Assembly: GCF_013488205.1 (NCBI RefSeq)
Contig: NZ_CP040908.1
Coordinates: 2,544,001-2,608,000, forward strand
Length of the DNA: 64,000 nt
Direction of reading: 5' to 3'
Origin: Empedobacter falsenii
GTDB lineage: Bacteria > Bacteroidota > Bacteroidia > Flavobacteriales > Weeksellaceae
How positions within the stretch are numbered: the first letter of the stretch is position 1; each line of letters begins with the position of its first letter. Both the position numbers and the translations under genes were made by a program. Below the pieces are notes generated by a model. The model worked only from the letters and a program-made list of their open reading frames with translations. It had not been told where the DNA came from and did no database searches. This document shows, one piece after another, positions 8,322-16,981 of this stretch.

Positions 8322-10100
8322 CTAATACAATCCAAACTTATCCCATTCTTCTTGAGATAAATTCGTTTTAATTATATTATTTTTCAGATCAATTAACATT
8401 CTCTCTCCTTTTTTTATAACAGCTATAGTAATTGGTTTATTCTCATAATTAAAATAAAAATCACTCCAATTAAATTTCAATTCATCATATTCAAATGGAA
8501 TTAACTGATTATTCGACTTATCTACAGCTCCAAATTTATTTTGTTTACTAACAAAAAAATAACCGTTTGCATAACTAAAATCTTTGTAAATACAAGGTAT
8601 TGAAACCTCTCCTTCTCGAGTTATCAAACCAGATAAACCATTTTTAGTAACAATATGTTCTTCAGGTCCATATTCTACCCAATTAGAAATAGAAGAATAT
8701 TCTATTGGAACAATTATTTTTTGATTAATATCTATAATTCCAAATTTCTTATTTTTTTTAACGATAAAATTATTTTGTCTATTATAGACAGCTTCTATTG
8801 CTCCATAAATTGGTGGAATTTTAGTAATTCCCAAAGTATCAACGACTCCAAATAATTTATTCTTTTTTAAAATAATAAATCCCTCATCAGTTGAATGATA
8901 GTAATTTGTAAACTCAGTATTTGAAAGTGTTTTTTGAATAATATTGAACAAATAAATCTTTTTATTCTTTTTTATCACAGCAATTTTATTTTCATTTACT
9001 AAAAAAACGTCTTCGTTTTCTATTTTCACCAATTCTCGTCCATCAGAAGTTAATATTCCTTTTTTCTTATTAAAGTCTTCAACTTCAAACAATAAAATAT
9101 ATTGATCATTTTCTACAACAGCTTCTCGAAAATTTATACTTTTCAACCATTTGTCACCAGAAATTGAAATTAAATCTTTAGAAAGTAATTTTAATTTACC
9201 TTCCTTTTTGATAACATAAGTTTCTAATTTATTTCCATAAAATCCATCATTTGAAATTGAATCATAAATAATATCTAAAACAATTTGTCCTTTAGAATTT
9301 ATAATTCCATATTTAGATTTATCTTCAACTATTGCTAAACCTTTTTGATTGAAAATTAAAATATTATCATATTTCCCAAACTCTAATACTTCTTTTAAAT
9401 TCTTATCTAAAAATCCAATTTTACCATTCTTCGACAATTTCATAGAACCATCTATAAAATATGTAGTTCCATTTCCAAAACTATTCTTAGGTTTCACAAT
9501 AACCTCCTCTGCATGATTATCAAATATATAATCAGTTAATTGTTTTCCTTCATTATTAAAAATTGCCCATTTTTCCTTATTCTTTACAAATAAAATACTA
9601 TCATTCATAGATTGATCAACAGAATTATAAATAGATGACACAATTTCTTTTCCTGTTTTGTCTACAAATCCATATTTTCCATTTTTTATAATTACTGCTA
9701 ATCCTGATTTGTAAAAATAATTTAATCGATCATAAATAAATGGAATTACAACCTCTCCTTTTCTATTTATTGCACCAAACTTATCTTTAATTTGAGCAAT
9801 TGCTAAACCATTATCAGAAAAAACACTTAGATCATTGTAAATAAAAGGAATTAAAATATTATCATTAATATCAATATAACCTTCTTTATCATCTTTCTTA
9901 GCAAGAATCATATTTTCTTGATCTAGAGGATTCATAAATTTATATTTACCAAGTGGAATTTTTATTTCTTTTGTTCTATTATCAACATAACCCCAATAAT
10001 CATTTTCAGAAATTCTTGAATAAATCTCCGTTTTATTTTGTACTTGAGACAAACAAAGTTCAGATAAGAATATTAAGATAAATAATAAAGCTACACGCAT
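8322..10100 (-). CDS. Exported WG-repeat (KWG) protein
   Basis: The protein is built of at least eight WG/KWG-like repeats of the form YGFVDKTGKEIV, KWAIFNNEGK, YGIINSKGQIVLD, KFGIIDINQKIIVP, SGLITREGEVSIP and KFGAVDKSNNQLIP, a beta-propeller-like fold of unknown role. The frame is open to 10133, but the ATG at 10100 starts a clear signal peptide (MRVALLFILIFLSELCLS), so I use that start (592 residues). No enzymatic motif is visible. It is flanked by two nearly identical hairpins and may be a mobile or recently inserted cassette. Confidence 0.8.
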   Translation of the reverse strand: MRVALLFILIFLSELCLSQVQNKTEIYSRISENDYWGYVDNRTKEIKIPLGKYKFMNPLDQENMILAKKDDKEGYIDINDNILIPFIYNDLSVFSDNGLAIAQIKDKFGAINRKGEVVIPFIYDRLNYFYKSGLAVIIKNGKYGFVDKTGKEIVSSIYNSVDQSMNDSILFVKNKEKWAIFNNEGKQLTDYIFDNHAEEVIVKPKNSFGNGTTYFIDGSMKLSKNGKIGFLDKNLKEVLEFGKYDNILIFNQKGLAIVEDKSKYGIINSKGQIVLDIIYDSISNDGFYGNKLETYVIKKEGKLKLLSKDLISISGDKWLKSINFREAVVENDQYILLFEVEDFNKKKGILTSDGRELVKIENEDVFLVNENKIAVIKKNKKIYLFNIIQKTLSNTEFTNYYHSTDEGFIILKKNKLFGVVDTLGITKIPPIYGAIEAVYNRQNNFIVKKNKKFGIIDINQKIIVPIEYSSISNWVEYGPEEHIVTKNGLSGLITREGEVSIPCIYKDFSYANGYFFVSKQNKFGAVDKSNNQLIPFEYDELKFNWSDFYFNYENKPITIAVIKKGERMLIDLKNNIIKTNLSQEEWDKFGLY

Positions 10101-10131
10101 ATTCGAAGTATTAATTCTTTGATTAATATAC

Positions 10132-10167
10132 AAAAAAAAAGGAACTCTAATTGAGTTCCTTTTTTTT
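10132..10167. terminator. Terminator hairpin, near-duplicate of 8291-8319
   Basis: GGAACTC, loop TAATT and GAGTTCC with flanking A and T runs form a bidirectional hairpin downstream of lon. The preceding bases (TTAATATACAAAAA) also match those before the other hairpin (TTTATATACAAAAA). The pair therefore brackets the WG-repeat gene as direct repeats of about 45 bases. Confidence 0.75.
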
Positions 10168-10186
10168 GTTTTGAGAAGATTTCACA

Positions 10187-12625
10187 TTAATCCAAAACCT
10201 TTGCTCCTTTTACTTTCTGATTTGTTAAAGCGATTTCCAAAACTTCTTTCATTTCTTTTACAAAATGGAAAGTCATTCCTTTTACATATTCTGCTTTAAT
10301 TTCTTCGATATCTTTTCGGTTGTCTTCGCATAAAATAATTTCTTTGATATTTGCACGTTTCGCCGCCAAAATTTTCTCTTTAATTCCACCAACTGGTAAA
10401 ACTTTTCCACGAAGTGTGATTTCTCCTGTCATTGCCAATTTTGCTTTCACTTTTCGTTGTGTAAAAGACGAAACCAAAGACGTCAACATTGTAATTCCGG
10501 CAGATGGTCCATCTTTTGGCGTTGCTCCTTCTGGCACGTGAATATGGACTTTATAATTCTCGAACACTTCTGGTTTGATACCTAATTCATCCGCATGCGC
10601 TTTGATATATTCTAACGCAATTGTCGCAGATTCTTTCATCACAGTTCCAAGGTTTCCTGTAATCGAAAGCCCTCCATTTTTCGCTTTCGATAAAATAGAT
10701 TCGATAAACAAAATATCTCCTCCAACACTTGTCCAAGCTAAACCAACCACAACACCCGGAACTTCGTTGTTCTCGTATTGGTCTGGCGTAATAGAAGGGC
10801 CTAAGATTTTCGAAATATCTTCAATTGAATATTTAGCATTAAATTCTTCTTCCAACGCAATATGTTTTGCAGCCGAACGAACTAATTTCGCAACTTTTTG
10901 ATTCAATTTACGAACTCCAGATTCGCGTGTATAACCCGTAATCAAATATTCGATTTCTTTTTTACCTAACACAACATCTTTCTCTTTCAAGCCATGTTCT
11001 GTTAATTGTTTTGGTAAAAGGTGACGTTTTACGATTTCAGATTTTTCCTCGATTGTATAACCTGCAATATTAATCATCTCCATACGATCGCGTAACGGAC
11101 TTGGAATATCTCCAATATTATTGGCAGTCGCAATGAAAAATACTTTCGATAAATCGTAGCCAATTTCTAAGAAATTGTCATAAAAAGTTGAGTTTTGCTC
11201 TGGATCTAAAACCTCTAACATTGCTGATGAAGGATCTCCATGCGCACTCGCTGTCATTTTATCAATCTCATCTAAAACAAAAACTGGATTAGACGATTCA
11301 GATTTTTTAATTGACTGTAAAATTCGTCCTGGCATCGCTCCTATATAGGTTTTACGGTGACCGCGAATCTCTGATTCATCATGTAAACCACCCAACGACA
11401 TACGTACATATTTGCGTCCAATCGCTTCTGAAATAGATTTCCCTAACGATGTTTTACCAACACCCGGAGGTCCATATAAACAAAGAATTGGCGAACGCAT
11501 ATCTCCTTTCAATTTCAAGACTGCAAGATGCTCCAAAATACGTTCTTTTACATCTTCTAAACCATAATGATCATGATCTAAAATTTTCTTTGCATGCTTG
11601 ATATCAAAGTTATCTTTCGTTAAGGTATTCCAAGGTAAATCCAACATAAATTCAAGGTAATTGCGCTGAATATTATGTTCTGGCATTTGCGGATTTAGAC
11701 GAGAAAGACGATTAATTTCTTTATCAAAATGATTCGCTACTTCTTCGCTCCAACTTTTCGTTAAAGCACGTTTGCGCATTTCATTGATTTCTTCTTCTGT
11801 CGAATTTCCTCCTAACTCCTCTTGAATCGATTTGATTTGTTGATTTAAGAAATATTCTTTTTGTTGTTGATCTAATTCTTTGCGAACTTTATTCTGAATT
11901 GTATTCTTCAACTCCAGTTTCTGAAGCTCAACATTCATAAAACGCATCACTTCCATTGCACGAAGTTTCATATCAGAAATCTCTAACAACAACTGTTTTT
12001 CATCTAAACTTAACGTCAAATTAGACGCGACAAAGTTGATTAAAAACGTATTACTTTCAATACTTTTTATAGCTCCTGCAGCTTCCGAAGGCAACATTGG
12101 ATTTTCTTCTACAATCTGAAAAGCTAAATCGCGAATTGATTCAATAATAATTGGATATTCTTTGTTGCGTGAAGTTGGAACTTTTTCTGTCAAAATTTCT
12201 ACTTCTGCCTTGAAATAAGGATCATCTGAAACAAATTCTTTGACTTTGAAGCGCTTCATCCCTTGCAAAATCACCGTAATGTTTCCATCTGGCAACTTTA
12301 TCATTCGCATGATTTTAGCAACTGTACCAACTGTATACAAATCGTCTTGTGTAGGATCTTCCACAGCAATTTCTTTCTGCGAAAGCACTCCAATAATGCG
12401 ATCTTCTTTGTAAGCTTGTGTTAAAAGTTGTATAGATTTATCTCTACCCGCGGTAATTGGCGCAACCACACCCGGAAATAAGACAGTGTTTCTTAACGAT
12501 AAAATAGGCAATACCGAAGAAATATCTTGCTTATTTAGCTTACTTTCTTCGTCTTTACTCATCAAAGGAATTAATTCGATTTCTTCTTCCATTACTTGTG
12601 CTAATGACAAATTGTCTATGTTCAT
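10187..12625 (-). CDS. lon: ATP-dependent Lon protease
   Basis: This cytoplasmic AAA+ serine protease degrades misfolded and regulatory proteins. The 812-residue protein has the N-terminal LON substrate-binding domain (about 40-230), a coiled-coil segment, the AAA+ core with Walker A GPPGVGKTS and Walker B VFVLDEIDK, and the C-terminal protease domain. The catalytic serine is about S708 in PKDGPSAG, and the lysine about K749 in GGIKEK. Nothing is missing. The upstream region holds a sigma-54-like sequence and GTCAGT/ACTGAC elements shared with chaperone genes elsewhere in the window. Confidence 0.98.
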   Translation of the reverse strand: MNIDNLSLAQVMEEEIELIPLMSKDEESKLNKQDISSVLPILSLRNTVLFPGVVAPITAGRDKSIQLLTQAYKEDRIIGVLSQKEIAVEDPTQDDLYTVGTVAKIMRMIKLPDGNITVILQGMKRFKVKEFVSDDPYFKAEVEILTEKVPTSRNKEYPIIIESIRDLAFQIVEENPMLPSEAAGAIKSIESNTFLINFVASNLTLSLDEKQLLLEISDMKLRAMEVMRFMNVELQKLELKNTIQNKVRKELDQQQKEYFLNQQIKSIQEELGGNSTEEEINEMRKRALTKSWSEEVANHFDKEINRLSRLNPQMPEHNIQRNYLEFMLDLPWNTLTKDNFDIKHAKKILDHDHYGLEDVKERILEHLAVLKLKGDMRSPILCLYGPPGVGKTSLGKSISEAIGRKYVRMSLGGLHDESEIRGHRKTYIGAMPGRILQSIKKSESSNPVFVLDEIDKMTASAHGDPSSAMLEVLDPEQNSTFYDNFLEIGYDLSKVFFIATANNIGDIPSPLRDRMEMINIAGYTIEEKSEIVKRHLLPKQLTEHGLKEKDVVLGKKEIEYLITGYTRESGVRKLNQKVAKLVRSAAKHIALEEEFNAKYSIEDISKILGPSITPDQYENNEVPGVVVGLAWTSVGGDILFIESILSKAKNGGLSITGNLGTVMKESATIALEYIKAHADELGIKPEVFENYKVHIHVPEGATPKDGPSAGITMLTSLVSSFTQRKVKAKLAMTGEITLRGKVLPVGGIKEKILAAKRANIKEIILCEDNRKDIEEIKAEYVKGMTFHFVKEMKEVLEIALTNQKVKGAKVLD

Positions 12626-12647
12626 AATTTTTTTGTACGTTCAAAGT

Positions 12648-12672
12648 GTCAGTAAAACTATTTTTAACTGAC
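12648..12672. promoter_or_regulatory. Inverted repeat in front of lon
   Basis: GTCAGT at 12648-12653 and ACTGAC at 12667-12672 form an inverted repeat with a 13-base spacer, 23 bases before the lon start codon. The same half-sites occur upstream of the FKBP and cbpA-type genes. It is a candidate operator. Confidence 0.45.
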
Positions 12673-12747
12673 GAAAGCTTTTCATAATTTCAAAAAAACT
12701 ACGATATAGTTCTTGTTTGAAGCGTTTAGAAAAGCGAGTATTAATAA

Positions 12748-12780
12748 GACAAACGTTGTGCCAATAAAATATATTGTCAG
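12748..12780 (-). promoter_or_regulatory. Sigma-54-like promoter with upstream CTGACAA box (lon)
   Basis: The minus strand reads TTGGCACAACGTTTGTC at 12764-12748, matching TTGGCAC-N5-TTG of sigma-54 promoters with the correct GG-N10-G spacing. Nine bases further upstream lies CTGACAA (TTGTCAG on the plus strand at 12774-12780). Transcription would start near 12737, giving a leader of about 110 bases. Confidence 0.45.
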
Positions 12781-12814
12781 TTTTTCAATAAAGGTTTATA
12801 ATGAGGATAAATAA

Positions 12815-13423
12815 TTATTTTGCTTCTAAATCTTTTATCAAGATGGTTTGATCTTTAATTATAAAACAATCTGTAAGGAATTGATGCATTGATTTTGCAT
12901 GAAAATTCATCATTCCAAAATCTTCAGAAATCAAGATTTCAGTCAATTCTTCGAGCGATAATTGGTTCAAATTTTCGTAATCTGTTTCTTCTTCAACTTC
13001 TTCGATAAATGAGTTTAACGTATCATGCGTAATATATAAATCGTGATCGATGCAACCAATCCAACCTTTTTTATCGCCTTGTAAAACCTCAACAAATTCA
13101 TTTCCTCCAGGATCTGTTCCAATTTTGAAAAATATCGATTCGAAAATAGTATAAGCTTGCGCTTCTATCAAATCATAATAACCTGAATCAGAATTCAAGC
13201 CATATAAACCACCAAACATTTGCCAAGGTTCTTCGCCAGTATAATTTATAGTAAAATTGTTATAATCGGCATCAAAAAAGAGTAAATCATTAAATCCATT
13301 TTGCTCCAATAAAAAAGTCGCATATTCATCAGAAAAATTATACTTCTTTTGCAATGATAAAACTTCTTCTTTTGTAGGTTTTGAAAATCCAAATGGATTA
13401 GGAAAAGTGACTTTTTGTAACAT
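12815..13423 (-). CDS. SMI1/KNR4 (SUKH) domain protein
   Basis: The 202-residue protein shows the SUKH-fold pattern: an N-terminal helix ending in YATFLLEQNGF, a short acidic strand region with FGLYGLN-like residues, and the C-terminal signature KIGTDPGGNEFVEVLQGDKKGWIGCIDHD. SUKH proteins are often immunity proteins against contact-dependent or polymorphic toxins, or phage-defence accessories. No toxin gene is adjacent, so this may be an orphan immunity gene. The assignment rests on pattern recognition. Confidence 0.8.
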   Translation of the reverse strand: MLQKVTFPNPFGFSKPTKEEVLSLQKKYNFSDEYATFLLEQNGFNDLLFFDADYNNFTINYTGEEPWQMFGGLYGLNSDSGYYDLIEAQAYTIFESIFFKIGTDPGGNEFVEVLQGDKKGWIGCIDHDLYITHDTLNSFIEEVEEETDYENLNQLSLEELTEILISEDFGMMNFHAKSMHQFLTDCFIIKDQTILIKDLEAK

Positions 13424-13477
13424 AGATTGAGTTAGTTTGAAAGTATAAAAATAGAAAATTAACCGATTTTTATTCTT

Positions 13478-14647
13478 TTAACTATTAATCTCATATTCTT
13501 TTAATAATTTAAAATAGATATCAAATTCTTGTTGTTTACCACTAATTACACCATCAACATAATTATTTATAAGATAATAAGAGAAACCTTTTTCACCGTA
13601 TACATCTGTTATAAACGTACCTGAAAAAGGTTTACCATCTTTATAAATCCCTCTCGATAATTCTATATTATCACGATTTTTAACGATAAGTTCGTCAATA
13701 TAAATCCCTTCCTTTAGCGTAGCTGTTTTTAAAAATACTCCATCTTTATAATCAACAAAAACCCCATCATAAGGTCTTTCATTTTTATAAATTAATTTCT
13801 GAATTAAATTTCCATCCATATCATAATTTTCTATAGTAACGAAAGTTTTCGCATATGATTTTCTTTTAATCTCATACGATTTTGCAAATCCGTTTTTTAA
13901 ATAATATGTAAAATACACATTAGTTGTATAACCTTTTCGATCTATAGATTCTTCAGGAACTAATACACCATTTTCATCCCAATACGTAGTCGAAATATCA
14001 AATAAAGCATCTGATTTCCTACTGTATTTAACCTCTTTAGCTTTATTCCCATTTTCCCAGAAAATAATTTGAGAAAAGTTATGAAGTGTACGAAATTCTG
14101 GATTTGAGGAACCTCCAATCATAATTGGTCCATTTTTAATAATCTCAGGAGTTAAATAAAAATCTGATGGAATTCTGATAAAATTACCTTCTAATTTTTT
14201 ATTTTCGATTATCCCTGAAGTAACTATTTTTTCATCCTTAAAAATCTCAATTTTTGAAATTTCTCCTGCATCATTATATAAAACTTTTTGCCATAGCTTT
14301 CCTTGATTATTATAATAAATTAGTTCTTTAGTTTTAGAATTATTGATAAAACTTGTCACCCTTTTATCTAATCCATCCATTCTATAATAAAAAACATCTC
14401 CTACAAAACTTGAATCATCATCCTTATTAAGGATATAACCCTGCATTTGTAAGTTTCCGTTTTTATAATAATCTCTTACTAAATAAACATTTCCACTTTT
14501 TTTAAATGGTAATGGTCTAAAATAAGAACTATTATTTTTTGTAGTTTTTTTCCAATCTTGATCATAATAAATAGTGTCTTGCGCAGAAAGAAATTTCGTT
14601 AGAAATATGAATAGTATGAATAGTTTAAATTGTATATTATTCTTCAT
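13478..14647 (-). CDS. Exported MORN-like repeat protein
   Basis: The 389-residue protein starts with a signal peptide (MKNNIQFKLFILFIFLTKF, probable cleavage after LSA). The body has repeated MORN/antitoxin-like units such as YYKNGNLQMQGYI, NNQGKLWQKVLYNDAGE, YDMDGNLIQKLIYKNERPYDG and GIYKDGKPFSGTF. Such proteins are common and uncharacterised in Bacteroidota. It sits 54 bases upstream of the SUKH gene on the same strand, so the two may be cotranscribed. Function is unknown. Confidence 0.75.
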   Translation of the reverse strand: MKNNIQFKLFILFIFLTKFLSAQDTIYYDQDWKKTTKNNSSYFRPLPFKKSGNVYLVRDYYKNGNLQMQGYILNKDDDSSFVGDVFYYRMDGLDKRVTSFINNSKTKELIYYNNQGKLWQKVLYNDAGEISKIEIFKDEKIVTSGIIENKKLEGNFIRIPSDFYLTPEIIKNGPIMIGGSSNPEFRTLHNFSQIIFWENGNKAKEVKYSRKSDALFDISTTYWDENGVLVPEESIDRKGYTTNVYFTYYLKNGFAKSYEIKRKSYAKTFVTIENYDMDGNLIQKLIYKNERPYDGVFVDYKDGVFLKTATLKEGIYIDELIVKNRDNIELSRGIYKDGKPFSGTFITDVYGEKGFSYYLINNYVDGVISGKQQEFDIYFKLLKEYEINS

Positions 14648-14683
14648 AAATGCAGTTTTAATAAAAGAATAAATCTAATAAAA

Positions 14684-14706
14684 AAAATCGGGATTTACCC
14701 GATTTT
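14684..14706 (-). terminator. Terminator of bshA
   Basis: AAAATCGGG, loop ATTTA and CCCGATTTT form a 9-bp stem followed on the minus strand by a T run. It overlaps the last codons of bshA. Confidence 0.75.
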
Positions 14707-15831
14707 AGATTTTGCGATGACTTTGCGATAAAGTTCTTCATATTGCGGAAGAATATTCGTTTTATCAAATCGTATTGCTTGTTCTTTTGCTTGATGACTA
14801 AACTCTGCCAAACGCTTATCGTCTTCTAAGATATAGATTGCCTTTTCTGCCATCATTTCGATATCTCCTACAGGGCAAACAAAACCAGTAAGTCCATCAA
14901 TATTTACTTCTGGAATTCCGCCTGCATTCGACGAAATAACCGGAACACTTGCTGCCATAGCTTCAAGCGCTGCCAAACCAAAACTTTCTTGTTCGGATGG
15001 TAAAAGGAATAAATCTGCGGCTTTCAAAACATCATTCAAGTCACTTACCATTCCAAGACTTTTTACTTTATCTTGAATCCCAAAATCTTGAATCATTTGA
15101 TCCGCCATATCCCATTCAGGTCCTTCCCCAGCAATAATCAACTTCGATGGAATTTGTTTCTGAATCAAATTAAACGTTCCAATTACATCTTCAATACGTT
15201 TTACCTTTCTCAAATTCGAAGTATGCAAAATCACTTTCTCTTTTGGTTGCGCAAAATTATCACGACAACACACACATTTCTCTGGTAAATATTGATCATT
15301 ATCAATAAAATTTGGCACAACTTCTATCTCATTTGTAATGTCAAATGCACATAAAGTATCTTGTTTCAAACTTTCGGAAACCGATGTTACGGCATCCGAT
15401 TCGTTAATCGAAAATTCAACAGCCGTTTTATACACAGGATGTTTACCAACCAATGTAATATCCGTTCCGTGTAAGGTTGTTACAATTGGTAATTTATAGC
15501 CTTTTCGCGCCAACATTTGCTTCGTAAAATACGCTGCATACGCATGCGGAATCGCATAATGTACATGAACCAAATCTAATTCGTAATGCAAAACTTTATC
15601 ATACAAAATTGTACTCAACGCCAAATCATATGGCTGATATTGGAACAATGGATACGTTTCGACATGAATTCGATGAAAGTATATATTTGGTAATTTGATG
15701 TTTAATCTCGCAGGAACATTTGTGCTAAAAAAATGTACTTCATGACCTTTTTCCGCTAAATCCATTCCCAGTTCTGTTGCCACAATTCCACTTCCTCCAT
15801 AGGTTGGATAGCATACAATTCCTATTTTCAT
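14695..15831 (-). CDS. bshA: N-acetyl-alpha-D-glucosaminyl L-malate synthase
   Basis: This is the first enzyme of bacillithiol synthesis and joins UDP-N-acetylglucosamine to L-malate. The 378-residue GT4-type glycosyltransferase begins with [22 protein letters not shown], the characteristic N-terminus of BshA, and has the GT-B C-terminal motif [17 protein letters not shown] with the ExxxxxxxE donor-binding pair. Most Bacteroidota make bacillithiol, so the call fits the host. The next gene upstream on the strand, the serine-hydrolase frame, lies 23 bases away. Confidence 0.93.
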   Translation of the reverse strand: MKIGIVCYPTYGGSGIVATELGMDLAEKGHEVHFFSTNVPARLNIKLPNIYFHRIHVETYPLFQYQPYDLALSTILYDKVLHYELDLVHVHYAIPHAYAAYFTKQMLARKGYKLPIVTTLHGTDITLVGKHPVYKTAVEFSINESDAVTSVSESLKQDTLCAFDITNEIEVVPNFIDNDQYLPEKCVCCRDNFAQPKEKVILHTSNLRKVKRIEDVIGTFNLIQKQIPSKLIIAGEGPEWDMADQMIQDFGIQDKVKSLGMVSDLNDVLKAADLFLLPSEQESFGLAALEAMAASVPVISSNAGGIPEVNIDGLTGFVCPVGDIEMMAEKAIYILEDDKRLAEFSHQAKEQAIRFDKTNILPQYEELYRKVIAKSKIG

Positions 15832-15854
15832 TCGCGATTTTTATTTAGACAAAT

Positions 15855-16937
15855 TTAAGGTAAAATTGCTTCATAAATTACCTGTCGAATATTTTCTCGC
15901 ACTTTTTTAATGGAAAGATAATTTGGCTCGACAGTTTCATTGACACGATTCGAAAGAAATATATACACAATATTATACTGAGGATCAGCCCAAACCACAG
16001 TTCCTGTAAAACCTGTATGACCAAAACTTTCGACTGATGGACCAACTTTAGAAATATGTTGCATTTTATCAAAACCAGCTCCACGGTGATTCCCATGAAA
16101 TTGTTGTTTGGTGAATTCCGCCACAGTTTCTGGCTTCAAATAAACCTCATCACCATATTCGCCTCCATTCAAATACATTTGCATCAATTTTGCTAAATCA
16201 ATCGAGTTGGAAAATAAACCAGCATGACCAGCAATTCCGCCCATCATTGCAGCTCCTTGATCGTGTACAAAACCATGAACGAGTTGATTTCTGTAGGTTT
16301 TGTCATATTCGGTTGGAATAATATCTTCTAAACTAAATTTTTCCTTTGGATTGAATGTTGTGCGATACATTCCCAATGATTGATAAAATTTCTCTTGTGT
16401 CAATTGATTCAGATTTTTCCCAAAATCTTTTTCTAATTTTTTCTTGAAAATATAATAGCCTAAATCTGAATATTCATATGATTTACGACCTAAAGATGAT
16501 TTATAAATATCTTCGTAAATCGTATCTTTTATAGAATTGATAATATAAATGTTATCTGTAACTTTTATTTGATGTTCTTCGTCTTGCTTTCTCGAATAGA
16601 AATCTAAATATAATCGTGCATTTTTTACATTGACAGTTTCGTTGTAAAAACCAATCCAAGGTTTAAGACCAGCCTGGTGCGCTAATACTTCACGAATTTT
16701 TAAAGAAGATTTGTTCGAATTCTTCGCATCATTATCAATTTCTCCAATTGTTTGATCGAGGTTTAATTTTCCTTCGTTTACCTCCAACATCAACAAAGGC
16801 AACGTCGCCGTCACCTTTGTTACCGAAGCGACATCATATAAATCTGTCCACTTCACTTTTTTTGAAGAATTTTTATCTTGTGTTCCGAAACTTTTATCAT
16901 AAACGATTTTTCCATCTTTTGCGACTAGAATTTGCAT
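15855..16937 (-). CDS. Serine hydrolase (beta-lactamase-like) half of a split GH3 fusion
   Basis: This frame has the class C beta-lactamase/penicillin-binding fold: SVTK (SxxK) in DVASVTKVTATLPLL, a YSDLGYY motif (YxN-like) and HTGFTGT near the C-terminus. In Bacteroidota such a domain is commonly fused behind a GH3 beta-N-acetylglucosaminidase in one exported protein of about 960 residues. Here the frame continues without a stop upstream of the ATG at 16937 into the A9 run at 16995-17003, reading LSEIDKLAEEAIANHYTPG, a natural linker. It is therefore the C-terminal part of the upstream gene, cut off by a one-base shift. Independent translation from 16937 would give a protein without signal peptide. 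Confidence 0.8.
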   Translation of the reverse strand: MQILVAKDGKIVYDKSFGTQDKNSSKKVKWTDLYDVASVTKVTATLPLLMLEVNEGKLNLDQTIGEIDNDAKNSNKSSLKIREVLAHQAGLKPWIGFYNETVNVKNARLYLDFYSRKQDEEHQIKVTDNIYIINSIKDTIYEDIYKSSLGRKSYEYSDLGYYIFKKKLEKDFGKNLNQLTQEKFYQSLGMYRTTFNPKEKFSLEDIIPTEYDKTYRNQLVHGFVHDQGAAMMGGIAGHAGLFSNSIDLAKLMQMYLNGGEYGDEVYLKPETVAEFTKQQFHGNHRGAGFDKMQHISKVGPSVESFGHTGFTGTVVWADPQYNIVYIFLSNRVNETVEPNYLSIKKVRENIRQVIYEAILP

Positions 16938-16981
16938 TCCAGGCGTGTAATGATTTGCAATTGCTTCTTCGGCAAGTTTAT

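Noticed and set aside
13478-14647. MORN-like gene as an antitoxin
   Set aside because: It has a clear signal peptide, and no toxin partner is adjacent, so an antitoxin role is not supported.
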